This document shows, piece after piece, positions 11,640 through 22,577 of a DNA stretch of 64,000 nt; position 1 is the first letter of the stretch; every line of letters starts with the position of its first letter. The position numbers and the translations under genes are program-made. Below the pieces are notes generated by a model. That model did not search any database and was not told the DNA's origin. It saw nothing but the letters and a program-made list of their open reading frames with translations. The DNA comes from Tenebrio molitor (lineage: Eukaryota > Arthropoda > Insecta > Coleoptera > Tenebrionidae): assembly GCF_963966145.1 (NCBI RefSeq), contig NC_091046.1, forward strand, positions 19,220,001-19,284,000, in the 5' to 3' direction.

Positions 11640-14218
11640 AGAGGTTGTTTTTGCAAGAAGTACACACCATATAGTTGCGCAGTAAACCAACGTTGGTTCG
11701 CTCGTGCCCCACTCTGCTAAATCAATCATTCAGTGGCGTCCTGTTTTTCAGTTGTGGTAGCCAAGTTTAATTTGTGGTGTGTTGAAGATCGTGTTGTAAT
11801 AAACGATAAAAACTGTATTTTTTAATAGAAACCTGCACTTTAGAACATTGTTCTCTGTAAGACAAATGGAATAGAACGAGGTTTTAATTAATAAAAAATA
11901 TATAATAAATTTAAATAATTTGGTTACGCCACTGCTCATAACTATGACGTCAGAGTCGCGCAGGTTGTTGGCTCCGCCTATGTACTTCTTACACCGTGTG
12001 TATTAGATATTTTTTACTGAATCTTTCAACTTTTTGGATGTTGAATGTATAGCGTTTTCCAAAGAGAGGAAACTTACTTTGATTATTCCATAACACGATT
12101 CGCCATTTTTCTTTGGACTAATTGAAATGTTTTGTAGTATATTTTGGTGTCTCACCTTTCCTCTTGTTCAAACTGTTCGGTCAGACACAAAGTTGTGGTA
12201 TTTTTCCGATTAACATGTGGATTTGTTTCCGGTGTACTTTCAAATTTTCTATCGAAATTCGATGACGTGACTTTTACGTGGTCTTCCAGTTTTTGGTTTG
12301 TCTCCAGATTTTTTTTTTAATTTCACCGAGTCTTTATAAATGTTTGAAGCTGCGACCAACTTATATGGCCTTTTTTCATCATTGTACATTATTTTGTATT
12401 GTGTATTTGTATTACTAGGCATTTATTGGCACTTATTGTTATTGTATGGAAAGCAGACAACAAAACTGAGAAATTGAGCAAATTTTAGATCTATTTACGG
12501 TAAAAATTTAAAAAGTTTCCACATTGTTCACTCCTTATTGGTTTTATGGCAATATGTACATCTCTTAGATTAGCTATTGCAATTTTTCTTTAACAACGAA
12601 ACCTAGATTGATAAGTGTACCTACTGAGATTGTTAAATAATTCGAATTGTTATTTTTATTTATTAGAAAATTTGTAGAGAAGATTCAAACGTTTCTAATC
12701 TATCGGCCGCTGTTGATTTACTGCTACATACTCGTACATACTATAATAATATTATTGAAGATTGGGAATACCAATCTTAAATATTTGTAAAATACTGTTA
12801 TTACCTAAGTAAGTTTTGTTTATTAGTTCGATAAGTCTTTATCCAAAATTAAGAAGCAAAACATTTAGAGATATAAGAAATTAGAATACATATGTACATA
12901 CATACGAAATTGTGTCCTTAAAAGCATCTCAGTTCAGTGTGTAGGTGACTTGGCAAATGTGGCAAAGGTTTCAGGCACATACCATAATACATAATGTCAC
13001 TCTTAATGCAGTCAGTTTTAAAATCAGGTACATACCCAGTTTGATTTGGGACTTTACATGAACTCTGTACGAAAGAAAATTCCAGATTTTTTAAAACAGA
13101 GATTTCTCGTTTTGGATATTGTTTTTTTTCCATGTTGAGTGCGTACAAGAATTCTCTGTTAAATTTTCTTTATTATAATGCTTAGAGTCTAACTTTTTTT
13201 AACATAAAGAAGTGCAGCATATGTTCTATGAATTGAATTTGAAACAACATCTGTTTTTTTAATACTGATTAATGTGTATACCACTGGTTGTATATGAATG
13301 TTTTGCTCTCAACTTCTTCATAAATATAGATAAATTACTTATCATTTTTTTAAACTTTATGTTCTGTGACTAAATATGCATGGATGATGTTACTTGAAAT
13401 ATGATGGTTGTTTAGAATGAGAAGTTGACTTCAGTTTTATGATTTAGGAACCATTTCTATAAATACTTATCAGTTTGAAGAATGCTGGATACTAATACGT
13501 CCTGACTTAGCAGTCGTGCTGCGACCTACTCTCCAGTTCAAGTTACCACTATCTGTCTACCATCAAGAACGTAAAGTGTCCCTGAGACAAGGGCCGGCGA
13601 AACCAGCTCGCATCTATACTGACTTCTCGACTACATGCGATGTTGACTAGAACCCCATGCGGTTTCGTTGGACAGAGCCGGGCTTGATGAAGTGTTTTTA
13701 TTGCCCGTTAAATTATCCATCTTCTTTTATTGTCATTTTTGAGATTTGTATTTAACACCGATAAGTCAGTCATAACATTCTGCATAATTTTATGTAAATT
13801 GTTATTGGATTGATGATACTGAATATTTTTTCAATGAACAAATGTGAAATTCAACGATAAATATTCTATTTCATTAATGTAAATTGAACGATCTAAACTG
13901 CAGCGAGTCCGCTCCTGTTCCCAACCACAGGCGAACGTCTTTCGTCTTATTTAAATTAAATTCAGTTCTTTATTTGTCCAACACGCCCAACAAAGTGTCT
14001 GTCAAAGATTAAGTGGGTGATTCTGCAAGATCTGTTGTGGCATGTAAGCGAATGGAGGCTTTTGTATTTCATAAGTACATATTCGTGATTACAAGTTGAG
14101 TATCCACCTTTCAAATTCTTGGTGTCAAAAAAGAAACAGTTGTGTCTACAATATCCCGAAACAAAACATTCTTTAATGGTGTTTTTCATTGATTTTATTA
14201 TATTCGGATTAGAAGTAC
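11640..14218. other. unannotated DNA with a GC-richer patch at about 13495-13690
   Basis: Mostly AT-rich with no gene recognised. The patch around 13495-13690 is clearly more GC-rich than its flanks but has no long ORF. It could be an unrecognised exon or an old repeat. Confidence 0.35.
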
Positions 14219-14226
14219 GACTCTAC

Positions 14227-15655
14227 CAGGGGCGGCTTCTCCGGGTAGGCAGGGGAGGCAGTGCCTCACCAAATACTTTACTAACCAAAATCTTTTTTAA
14301 TAGATAATTTTTGATTTTTTTTAGTATAAAAATATTTTTATGTTTGTATACTTTTATTTTGTATCTACATTGAATTAATTATTATCGAAGAATAACTGTT
14401 GCATGTGTTAATTTGATTATGTATTTTGTATTTGGCGCGTTTTGCATTCGGCCCCTTCGCTTCGGACTGCAGAGCCCAGAGCGTAGACTTATTCAGAGCG
14501 TTCAGCGTACCGTAGAGGCACCGTAGACTATGCCACTTCATTTTTCCGCCTAAGCTGTGTGGTTGGTGGAATAAAGAACTGAATACCATCAACCCGTCAT
14601 ACACTGTTATTGGTTACTGCGTGTTAGTAAAGTGCAACTCGAGGCTATGCCTCGGTAGTTTTGTCATTTTCATTGTAGTCGTAAAATTTTATTTTATATT
14701 ATGATTATTGTGACTATGAGCGATTAACGGACACAATGGTTGTGTCGAAAAGGTTGGGAAGCGCGCGGGCGTGAATCATGCGTTCCTTCAGCTCGACCTC
14801 GAACAGAAGTTGAAATTTAATGTTGTTGTTGTTAAACATTGCGGTTTAGTTAGGTTATGCAGGCTTAGTGATGGTAAGTAGGTAAGTAGCAATTTAATAA
14901 AAATGATCTCAATGGCAAGTACCAGTCAAGAACAAGAGGCGGTTGTCGTTCCTGTTAACGTCGATCTCGATTTTTTGATAAATAAATGCCGGTCTTGTAA
15001 ACTTTCCTACGAAGATAAGTTTTATGTAGATTAAACAGTTAAAGAGACCTTGTCCTGATGTAACTGATCTAAGTAAAACTTTGGTAACTACTGGTAAACA
15101 GAATAGTGCATTTACTAATTCGTGGTAGGTACGGAAAATATAATTGGCTTGTTGGCAGTAAATTACTTAAAAAACTTTTTTTTTATTCTATTCGTGACTA
15201 ATAATGAGACAGTGTGGACAAAAACAGGGTATTCTGATTTGAACGATTTAGGGCGTGCATTAGAGAAGCACAATAAGAGTAAAGAGCATATTGCTTTTGC
15301 TTGTAAATTCGTTCTTTTTTTTAGAAAAGTTTAGATAAGAATAGCGTACGGGAAAATCGTGAAATTATCAAGTCTAATTTATATTGCAATTTTTTTGTGC
15401 CAGCAAGAGTTGTCGTTTATTTTCCATAATAAACCCAATGCATGATATTGTTTTCTTAATGTTACTGTCATTTTCAAAACGTCCAGGTTAGGGAAAAGTG
15501 GAGCATCTTGAAATTACGTCTCACCTTTGTAATAATAAGCATTATATCCATCACCACCGTTTAACTGGTGCAAGGTCAAAAAAAAATAACGCGAAAAAAC
15601 TGACCAAAAAAATTGCTAGTGCCTACCCGGTTTTTATCTTGACGAGCCGCTACTG
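14227..15655 (+). mobile_element. hAT element with perfect 8-bp target duplication
   Basis: The element starts CAGGGGCGGCTTCTC and ends GACGAGCCGCTACTG, imperfect TIRs typical of hAT transposons. It is flanked by identical 8-bp copies of GACTCTAC at 14219-14226 and 15656-15663. It contains a plus-strand transposase relic and is about 1.43 kb long, so it is internally deleted. Confidence 0.9.
14903..15370 (+). pseudogene. hAT transposase relic, TTF-zinc-finger type
   Basis: From ATG 14903 a 43-codon frame begins MISMASTSQEQEAVVVPVNV and stops at a TAG/TAA-rich break. Further on, a frame gives VWTKTGYSDLNDLGRALEKH then NKSKEHIAF, followed by NSVRENREIIKSNL. This order matches the N-terminal region of TTF-type zinc-finger hAT transposases (ZMYM1/ZBED5-like, by recollection). 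Stops and frameshifts break it, and the catalytic and dimerisation domains are missing. Confidence 0.75.
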
Positions 15656-15663
15656 GACTCTAC

Positions 15664-18065
15664 GGCCTAACAAGTTTGTTGTAGTATGTCGAGGAACAAA
15701 GAAATGATAATGATTGTCTTCGGCCGTGGGTGACCGTTTTCCTTTTGGAATAAAAACGAGTTGTTCTTAGATGGTAGATAGGTTTACTGAGGCGTAGGTG
15801 TGGTACTCGGAAGATGTGACAGATCGAGGCGAGGTCGTCAACGCAGCTTCTTTCACAGACAAAACCTCCATTGTCTTATTTACATTTATACAAATTTAAA
15901 TAAATGACTTCTGTCAAAATAATAGCAGTATCTCTTTTAAAAAATTACACGGTTGAAACGATCTGACTAGTAATTACAGGTCTATAAAGCCTGTAATAAA
16001 GGTGTGATAAATCATCAACGTAATTTGCTTGTTGGTTTTTTTTATAAAGTCTACATTTACGATCTCTAATTGATTATCAAAAAATTGTTTTCGGAAAGTA
16101 CTGCAAACAAAATTAATTCGTGAGTTTAAATGTTCGTGCTTTTTGCACTTTGGTAACAACCGTCACTTTACCAAAGGATAGAAATAATTTCGCCGTTTTC
16201 AAGTTAATTATGGGAATAAAGTGAATTCATTTTATGTCATTAAAGTCAATTTAAAATTTTAATTCTCGTAAATAACGTTCGATAAAATATGATCGGGATT
16301 AGGTAATAAACGTAAAACATTCTAAATTAATTTAACAAGTCAAAAAGTTCACTTATTGGTACATTGCATGATAAACGTTCTAAATTTGCCACGAACATGT
16401 TCGTAATAATATTGTAACATTAATTTTATTGAATTTCTAGGAGTAAATTAGAGTGGAAGCAAAAGCTCAAATTGTGAGTACACGTTTGAAGTAAAGTTTG
16501 CTTTTTTGATATGGTGTAAAAAGCTTAATCGTCGAGAGGATGCGATAAAAAGTGCCTTTTTAAATAATTAAACTCGTAAAAAACCTCACGGCTCTAGGTT
16601 TTGTTCCATATTTAGGGCATTGAATGAAAATGAAGCAATAACAAGAGTGTTGACTGCTTCCAGAATAAATAATCAAACCACAAAAACCAAATGTCCCATT
16701 ACTCCCGTTACGAGTTCCAAAACACACAACGAGAATTTAAAGCCAAAACTTTTAAACATCTGTGTCTAAAACACCCACAAACACACATACACAAATATAG
16801 TCGTAAAGCGTTGGCTCGTTTCCTTTTGCAGTAAATATTTCTACATACGTGTAGTTTGTCTCGTTCTTGCCTGGAAACAGTCATAAAGTAAATGAAATTC
16901 AAACATACGAGATGTATTGGATCGAGCTGGAAATTGAAATAAAAATAAAATTACCTCATCGTTTTTATATTTGGAAATTTATTTCGTTACTTTTTCCGTC
17001 GAATGACGTTTGCCACAGAACCCAGCGGTGTCCTCCGAACTGAATGTTGTTGATAATATTAGTTTACTACAGTAAGTGGCTATTTACAGACGTGGGTCCA
17101 ATGTGTTATCACTAAATGGTACTATCATGGCAGGTCGTATGCAGTACGTTAAAGATCGTTAAAATTCTACTCGCCCGCCATGCGAAAAATAATAATTAAT
17201 CACGTCCACTATTCGATTAGTGATGTTCATGCATAGAGCATTATTTTATGTTTAATTTTAATGAATAGTGCGCTCGTATTATTTTCACGGTGTTATCTTA
17301 CTAAATAATCATGGTTTCAATACAGTGGGATAGTGTTAAGTAATAATAAGAAAACGACAGGAGTTTACTGACTCGAAAATTATTATCATACTGGTTAGAT
17401 CCCACTATCTAATTCAATATCTTAATTGAACTAAGGTGTTGTATAAACAGTCTGCTTGAAGAAAAAATCCCAACAAGCTTCACTTCTTTGAATCGAATAC
17501 CAGCCTGTAGAGCAACAAAACTCTCCGCATTCTAAGTCTCACCTGCTTCCTTTCTCATTTCAAGACACCACAAGCCGTAAAACCGTCTTTATTCAACAAC
17601 GGGCATATCTGAAGTCAAGGTCTGAAGTTGTTCTTTTTTACAGATCCTAATTTAAATAAATATTTATTCAATGTGTACGTATGTAAGACATCATTCGAAT
17701 ATAATTAAATCTGTCACTTTAACCAACTATGGAATGTACTCATTTTAATTTTATCAGTAAAGAAATTTGTTATTGGATTATTGGCATCTAATAAAAATTA
17801 GCAACAATTTAATTTGTATTCCATCTTTGTCATTGGAGGCACACTTTGTAATTTCACTTTCTAATTGTGAGAACGGATTAAAATGCATGAAAATTGTGTC
17901 GTGTTTGTAAAGAGGATTGATTTTATGTTGAATACCAGAGCGTGTCAAAAGAGCTTGAAACGAAATATGTACAACAAAACCATTTAATATTGCGGTATAG
18001 AGGATCACAAAAATGTTCTGTACCTGGTCAGTTTACTCAACTTTTTTGCTACTTAAAGGATGAGT
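15664..18065. other. unannotated AT-rich DNA
   Basis: No gene, TIR pair or tandem repeat recognised. Confidence 0.4.
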
Positions 18066-18197
18066 TTATTCGGAGCAAAAATGGTTTTATGTGCTTTGGC
18101 TGGTTTGTCTGCTTCACTGCGTTCGGCAGCCAATCTACCAGCCGCAGCACATAAAACTTCATTTTTGCTCCTCATAACATAATACATATACTATTTT
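18066..18197. repeat. hairpin element, core type 'GAGCAAAAATGG' (copy 1)
   Basis: A long hairpin: GGAGCAAAAATGGTTTTATG on the left pairs with CATAAAACTTCATTTTTGCTCC on the right. The centre contains CACTGCGTTCGGCAGCC. The right flank ends CATAACATAATACATATACTATTTT-like, matching the termini of copies at 41659 and 47769. The left terminus is replaced by unrelated sequence. Confidence 0.8.
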
Positions 18198-18320
18198 GTT
18201 CCATTTGCTCCAAATAGAGCATCTATATTTCGAATCCAGAATTAATGATTTTCCAGCAAATATTACAATCCCTAACAACTATATCCGTAAGGTTCTGTTA
18301 ATGATATTTGTTTAACATTA

Positions 18321-18454
18321 TAACACGTGTTCAATTGAAAAGTTCATCAAATTGGCTTTGATCTTTGTCTTAGCAACTTAATTTACAATGTTGTTGTCTT
18401 TTAAAAAATAAAGTCAAAGCCAACTTGATGAACATTTCAATTGAACACTTGTTA
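18321..18454. mobile_element. short palindromic MITE
   Basis: Arms of about 40 bases, TAACACGTGTTCAATTG ... and its near complement CAATTGAACACTTGTTA, enclose roughly 50 bases. The arms continue with TTCATCAAATTGGCTTTGA. No coding sequence is present. Confidence 0.7.
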
Positions 18455-20443
18455 GTTTACGGCCGACACGATTTTCGGTCATGAGAATTTTCGTGCGTTG
18501 TAAATCCATTTTGTGACCAGGCCAGAATTAAATTTGATTCGAAACCAATTTAACTAGTAATTAATGTACAATAGGTGGCAATGTTTAAACTTGGTTTAAA
18601 GAAAAACGTGTTAGTTTATCGATTTTGACCTGTTAAGAGGCCAGCTGCATCGACATTCGAATGAGTTGAATTGCCGAACTTGAAACGGAGTTGACCATTG
18701 TTGAAAATGTCAATAACTTTATTCTTCGAATTCATATCAACAAGATTTGTAAACAATGAAATATGTAAGTCAAATATGAGACACAATTTTTTTAAATTTC
18801 TTTTGTGAATTATGAACATTATTCAAATTTATTTGCTTGGTTAAAAAAATTACAATCCAAAATCTTGAGCATAGATTGAAAATTGAGTTCGCTTGTATAA
18901 TTTATAAACAATTTGTGGTTTTATCGTGCAATTGCTTTGACTTAGTAAACTTACGTTCTTGACATGGCAGCCATTCCACAAATAATTTGATGTTTAAAAC
19001 ACAAATCGTCCTTAAGAATTTTTTCCGACCTCATAAATCTAATTATGTTGTGGATGGCACTACTGTTTTATCAGGTATTTCAGATTGCTGACTGAAATAA
19101 TTAAACAGGTTTTCAAATATGTACGAGTAAACTGGTAATTTAAAAACTATTAGAATTTACCAGAAATATATAAATATTTTAACTATTTATGTTTATTAGT
19201 TTTATATTCATTAAAAAAATGTTATAAAAACTGAAAATAGTGATTTGTTCCATAAGCAAAATACTAGTAGAGCGAACACCTTTATAACACAAGGACTCAT
19301 TAAACTCATTAAACGTCGAACAGTGGGGGTAGTTTAGTAATTTTTTTTACGCATAAATAAAGAGCTGTAAATTGTTTAATGATTCATTAAAAAGCTTTTA
19401 GGGTGTGTGCGAAATGTCATAAAAAACTGCTCACTGCTGAGGGTTAAATCACGTACAGAGTTCCACCCTTGCAATTTCAGTATTGAAAGTGAATCTTCGT
19501 TTTGGAGAGACCCTCAAGTTAAACAAGCTTCGACATCCTATAACTGCATTTCTATGCACTATGTTGCACACACTGATATACAGGGGTATGAGTAATAGTG
19601 ATGGTGGAAATTTCCCCCAAATAAATTTCAACCTAATTGACATCCGTCTTATGGGGGAATACTAATAGATCAAAGTGTGACGTCACGCACCCTACATTTC
19701 AATTACGACGAAGGTTTAGCCGGCGCTTAATTTTATATATATCTCATCAAAGATTACTGGATAAAGGACACATGTTCAAGGTTTTAACAGTACATTTATT
19801 CCTATAAATTTTATTTGATTTATGTTAATGTCAAAAACTTTTGTTTTAAGTTCTGAAGTAAAAGTATATTTCGTTATTAAAAGTAAAAGTGACTTTATGT
19901 GGCTCGCATAGAAGTTTCCGTGCTTCCTATTTTTGTAACGTAGAAATGAAAAACAGTTAAAAGCATGGAAGATAAATATTACAAACAAAATTTTGAGGAT
20001 TTGAGTTTGGGTCTCTCGTTTTTTGAACGTTCGTACTGTAGATTTATGAAATTGAAATATCGCGAAATTCTGTAAAATCGTTTGAGCTATTGCATTTTTA
20101 AGTTCTAGGAATAAAAGTAAAACTTTACGTTGTCTATCAAGTTACAAAAATGTACTGTTACGATGTTCGAATTTGTTTTGATTTTTTTTTTATCTCAATC
20201 AAACTCCAAACTAGAGGCAAAAAATACCAACAGCAAACAAATAAATATTTTCCATTCCGTAACAGAATTTGACGACTTTCTGTTTTCATCATTGTTGCTA
20301 AATAAGTTCGAATTGCTCTCCCTGCTTAGTTCTCGAAACAACTACGTGTAAATTAGTAATGAAGATTGACTTGTTCAATTGTATAAACCGCTATCCTAGT
20401 TCCTTTCTGTAATTGTACTAATGACGCATATTTATTGTTACAG
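18455..20443. other. DNA just upstream of the fz2 coding exon (probable intron)
   Basis: No gene or complete repeat recognised. A perfect TGACGTCA octamer lies at 19678-19685. The last 25 bases are the acceptor region of the fz2 coding exon. Confidence 0.4.
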
Positions 20444-20449
20444 AGTGCC

Positions 20450-20512
20450 ATGGCTTCATCCTATGAGTCGTTGTTCCTCGTCGAACAAGAGAAGAGATAT
20501 CGACAAAAGTGA
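20450..20512 (+). promoter_or_regulatory. upstream ORF 1 in the fz2 leader (20 codons, strong start context)
   Basis: An ATG in the optimal context GCCATGG opens a 20-codon ORF starting MASSYESLFLVEQEK and ending in TGA at 20510-20512. It lies six bases after the predicted splice acceptor and is in a different frame from the receptor. A uORF with a start context this good would be expected to reduce initiation at the main ATG unless ribosomes reinitiate over the remaining 103 nt. Confidence 0.5.
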
Positions 20513-20570
20513 ACAAATCAGTGACTACAGTTGAAAAAACTCTGTTTTGTATAAACATTACGGAAAATAG

Positions 20571-20591
20571 ATGTTCGCTGGTGTAAGTTGA
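20571..20591 (+). promoter_or_regulatory. upstream ORF 2 in the fz2 leader (6 codons)
   Basis: This minimal ORF (MFAGVS then TGA) is in the same frame as the receptor and ends 24 nt before its ATG. Its TGA is the in-frame stop that fixes the receptor start inside this exon. It could act with uORF 1 in translational control, but it is short enough to be chance. Confidence 0.3.
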
Positions 20592-20615
20592 AAATTTAGT
20601 GTTTGCATAATAGAC

Positions 20616-22448
20616 ATGACAATGGAGTCCACGAGGTTGGCAATACTCGTGGCGCTCCTGTTAAGAACGGTGATGTCAAGTTCGTCGTTGATATCAAACA
20701 TGGATGGTAGTGATCAAGAAGAGAGATGTGAAGAAATTACAATTCCGATGTGTATAGGTATCGGATATAATCTGACGCGAATGCCGAACGAACTCAATCA
20801 TGAAACTCAAGAAGAAGCGGGCCTAGAAGTTCATCAGTTTTGGCCTTTAGTCGAAATTAAGTGTTCACTCGATTTGAAATTTTTCTTATGTTCAATGTAC
20901 GCCCCGATTTGCCTACCAGGATACAAGAAACCTTTACCTCCATGTCAAGGTTTATGCAAGAGAGCCCGTGAAGGATGCGAACCTATAATGACGAAGTATG
21001 GTTTCAAGTGGCCTGAACGCATGGACTGTGATCAGTTTCCTATTTATGGAGCCTCATCGGACCAACTCTGTATGGATCAAAATAATGCTAGTAGTACTTC
21101 AACTGCAAAACCGCCAACCCGTATAAAAAATTTAAAACCATGTAGAGGTTCAAAAAACTGCACAAACCCCCCAGGAGACGGAAGAAAGGGCGGCGGGAAA
21201 GACTGCAAATGTCAGTGTCAACGCCCTCTAGTCTCTCTGGGGAGGGACTCACCACAGTACAACCGAAGCGTAGGAGGTCTCGCAAATTGTGCATACCCGT
21301 GCAAGGAGACTTACTTCAACCCAGACGAAAAGGAGTTCGCCACCGTTTGGATAACACTTTGGTCGAGCCTATGCGCAGCATCAACGTTAATGACACTTAC
21401 AACGTTCTTCATAGAAACGGAACGCTTCAAATACCCTGAAAGACCCATAGTATTTTTATCGGCCTGTTATTTTTTGGTGTCAGTAGGCTACTTAATTCGA
21501 GTTGGTGTAGGTCACGAAGAAGTAGCTTGTGAAGGATCAATGATCCGCTACTCCTCTACAGGAGCAAATCTTTGCTCGTTGGTATTCCTGTTGGTTTATT
21601 TCTTTGGAATGGCATCTTCAATATGGTGGGTTATTTTATCCTTCACTTGGTTTTTGGCCGCAGGTTTAAAATGGGGTAACGAAGCCATTGCCAGTTACGC
21701 GCAATACTTCCATGTAGCTGCCTGGTTAATACCGACTCTTCAGACTGTGGTAGTTTTGGTATCGGGTGCTGTAGATGGCGATCCAGTGTCAGGAATTTGT
21801 TATGTAGGAAACATGAATATGGAAAACTTACGCACATTTGTTCTTGCACCTCTTTTCATTTATTTGGTAGTTGGTACCACTTTCTTGGTTGCTGGGTTTA
21901 TATCACTGTTCAGAATAAGAAATGTGATTAAAAAGCAGGGTGGTGCCGGTGCCGGCTCAAAAGCTGATAAACTTGAGAAACTGATGATAAGAATCGGAAT
22001 ATTTAGTGTTTTGTATACAGTTCCAGCTTCAATAGTAATAGGTTGTCATTTATATGAGAATGCATTCCATGATGAATGGCTGAGATCTGCAGCTTGCACA
22101 TGCCCTGAATCCCGAATGGTCAGTGCTAAAGTCCGCCCCATTTATTCTGTTTTAATGCTCAAATACTTCATGGCACTAGCCGTTGGCATTACCTCTGGTG
22201 TTTGGATATGGTCGGGTAAGACGTTAGATTCATGGCGAAGACTTTGGAGGCGATTGTTTGGTCGACCAGATCCTAGTGGAGCAAATGCCGTTTTAATAAA
22301 AAATAGACCGGGAAAAGCTCCACCACAGTACGTAGTTGCTGGAGCGGGTAGTGCTTCTCTATTGGGTCCTGCTGGTAGCGTGGCATCCGCGAGCCAACAT
22401 CATCTTCATCATCACGTTCTGAAACAACCGCCGCTAAGTCACGTATGA
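20616..22448 (+). CDS. fz2: Frizzled-class Wnt receptor, Fz2 / FZD5-8 subfamily
   Basis: This 610-residue seven-pass receptor binds Wnt ligands at the cell surface and signals through Dishevelled. A hydrophobic signal segment lies at about residues 8-20. The cysteine-rich domain (about 38-152) has all ten cysteines (38, 46, 83, 92, 99, 110, 114, 121, 138, 152) and an N-glycosylation site at N52. It contains GLEVHQFWPLVEIKC and KFFLCSMYAPIC, which match insect Fz2 and FZD5/8 better than Fz1. A Gly/Lys/Cys-rich linker follows (about 155-235). Seven membrane helices lie near 243-265, 277-297, 320-345, 365-386, 406-432, 456-477 and 512-533. The juxtamembrane KTLDSW (535-540) is the Dishevelled-binding KTxxxW motif. 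The C-terminus LSHV fits a class I PDZ ligand. The whole CDS is one exon. The start is fixed because an in-frame TGA lies at 20589-20591 in the same exon; a second Met two codons on (20622) has a slightly stronger context (A at -3, G at +4). The Fz2 rather than Fz1 assignment rests on remembered family sequence. Confidence 0.95.
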   Translation: MTMESTRLAILVALLLRTVMSSSSLISNMDGSDQEERCEEITIPMCIGIGYNLTRMPNELNHETQEEAGLEVHQFWPLVEIKCSLDLKFFLCSMYAPICLPGYKKPLPPCQGLCKRAREGCEPIMTKYGFKWPERMDCDQFPIYGASSDQLCMDQNNASSTSTAKPPTRIKNLKPCRGSKNCTNPPGDGRKGGGKDCKCQCQRPLVSLGRDSPQYNRSVGGLANCAYPCKETYFNPDEKEFATVWITLWSSLCAASTLMTLTTFFIETERFKYPERPIVFLSACYFLVSVGYLIRVGVGHEEVACEGSMIRYSSTGANLCSLVFLLVYFFGMASSIWWVILSFTWFLAAGLKWGNEAIASYAQYFHVAAWLIPTLQTVVVLVSGAVDGDPVSGICYVGNMNMENLRTFVLAPLFIYLVVGTTFLVAGFISLFRIRNVIKKQGGAGAGSKADKLEKLMIRIGIFSVLYTVPASIVIGCHLYENAFHDEWLRSAACTCPESRMVSAKVRPIYSVLMLKYFMALAVGITSGVWIWSGKTLDSWRRLWRRLFGRPDPSGANAVLIKNRPGKAPPQYVVAGAGSASLLGPAGSVASASQHHLHHHVLKQPPLSHV

Positions 22449-22577
22449 CAAGCGGGCGAGGGGGCCACGCCTGTAGTTGTTTCACACCCCGCACAAGGTT
22501 CAGGACCGTCTTTGAGCAACTACGGGCCCATTTGAGTGACCGCCTTGGCCCCTCGCCACTCGGTCACAGCTCTCTAG
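22449..22577 (+). other. fz2: open, GC-rich in-frame extension after the fz2 stop (possible readthrough)
   Basis: After the receptor TGA (next base C) the same frame stays open for 28 codons (22449-22532). It encodes a segment containing ATPVVVSHPAQGSGPSLSNY and ends at TGA 22533-22535. A further 13 codons run to TAG 22575-22577. Base composition here is as GC-rich as coding DNA and falls sharply after about 22600. TGA-C is the leakiest stop context reported in insects. Readthrough would bury the LSHV PDZ ligand. The alternative is a conserved GC-rich 3' UTR element. Confidence 0.35.

Larger units (their letters stand above)
20444..20615 (+). other. fz2: fz2 5' leader in the coding exon (splice acceptor at 20443)
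   Basis: A textbook 3' splice site precedes the coding exon: branch-like CTAAT at 20418-20422, a T-rich stretch, then TTACAG ending at 20443. The leader from 20444 to 20615 is therefore probably the 3' part of a spliced 5' UTR. The rest of the leader must come from one or more exons upstream. The intron would fill much of the left part of the window, consistent with the large 5' introns known for insect fz2 genes. Acceptor use is inferred from sequence only. Confidence 0.7.

Noticed and set aside
19559..19666. CAGGGGTATGAG ... TTATGGGGGAATA as a possible TIR pair
   Set aside because: The two ends are not inverted complements; no target duplication.
21088..21849. Minor ORFs on both strands inside the receptor gene
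   Set aside because: Shadows of the fz2 reading frame.
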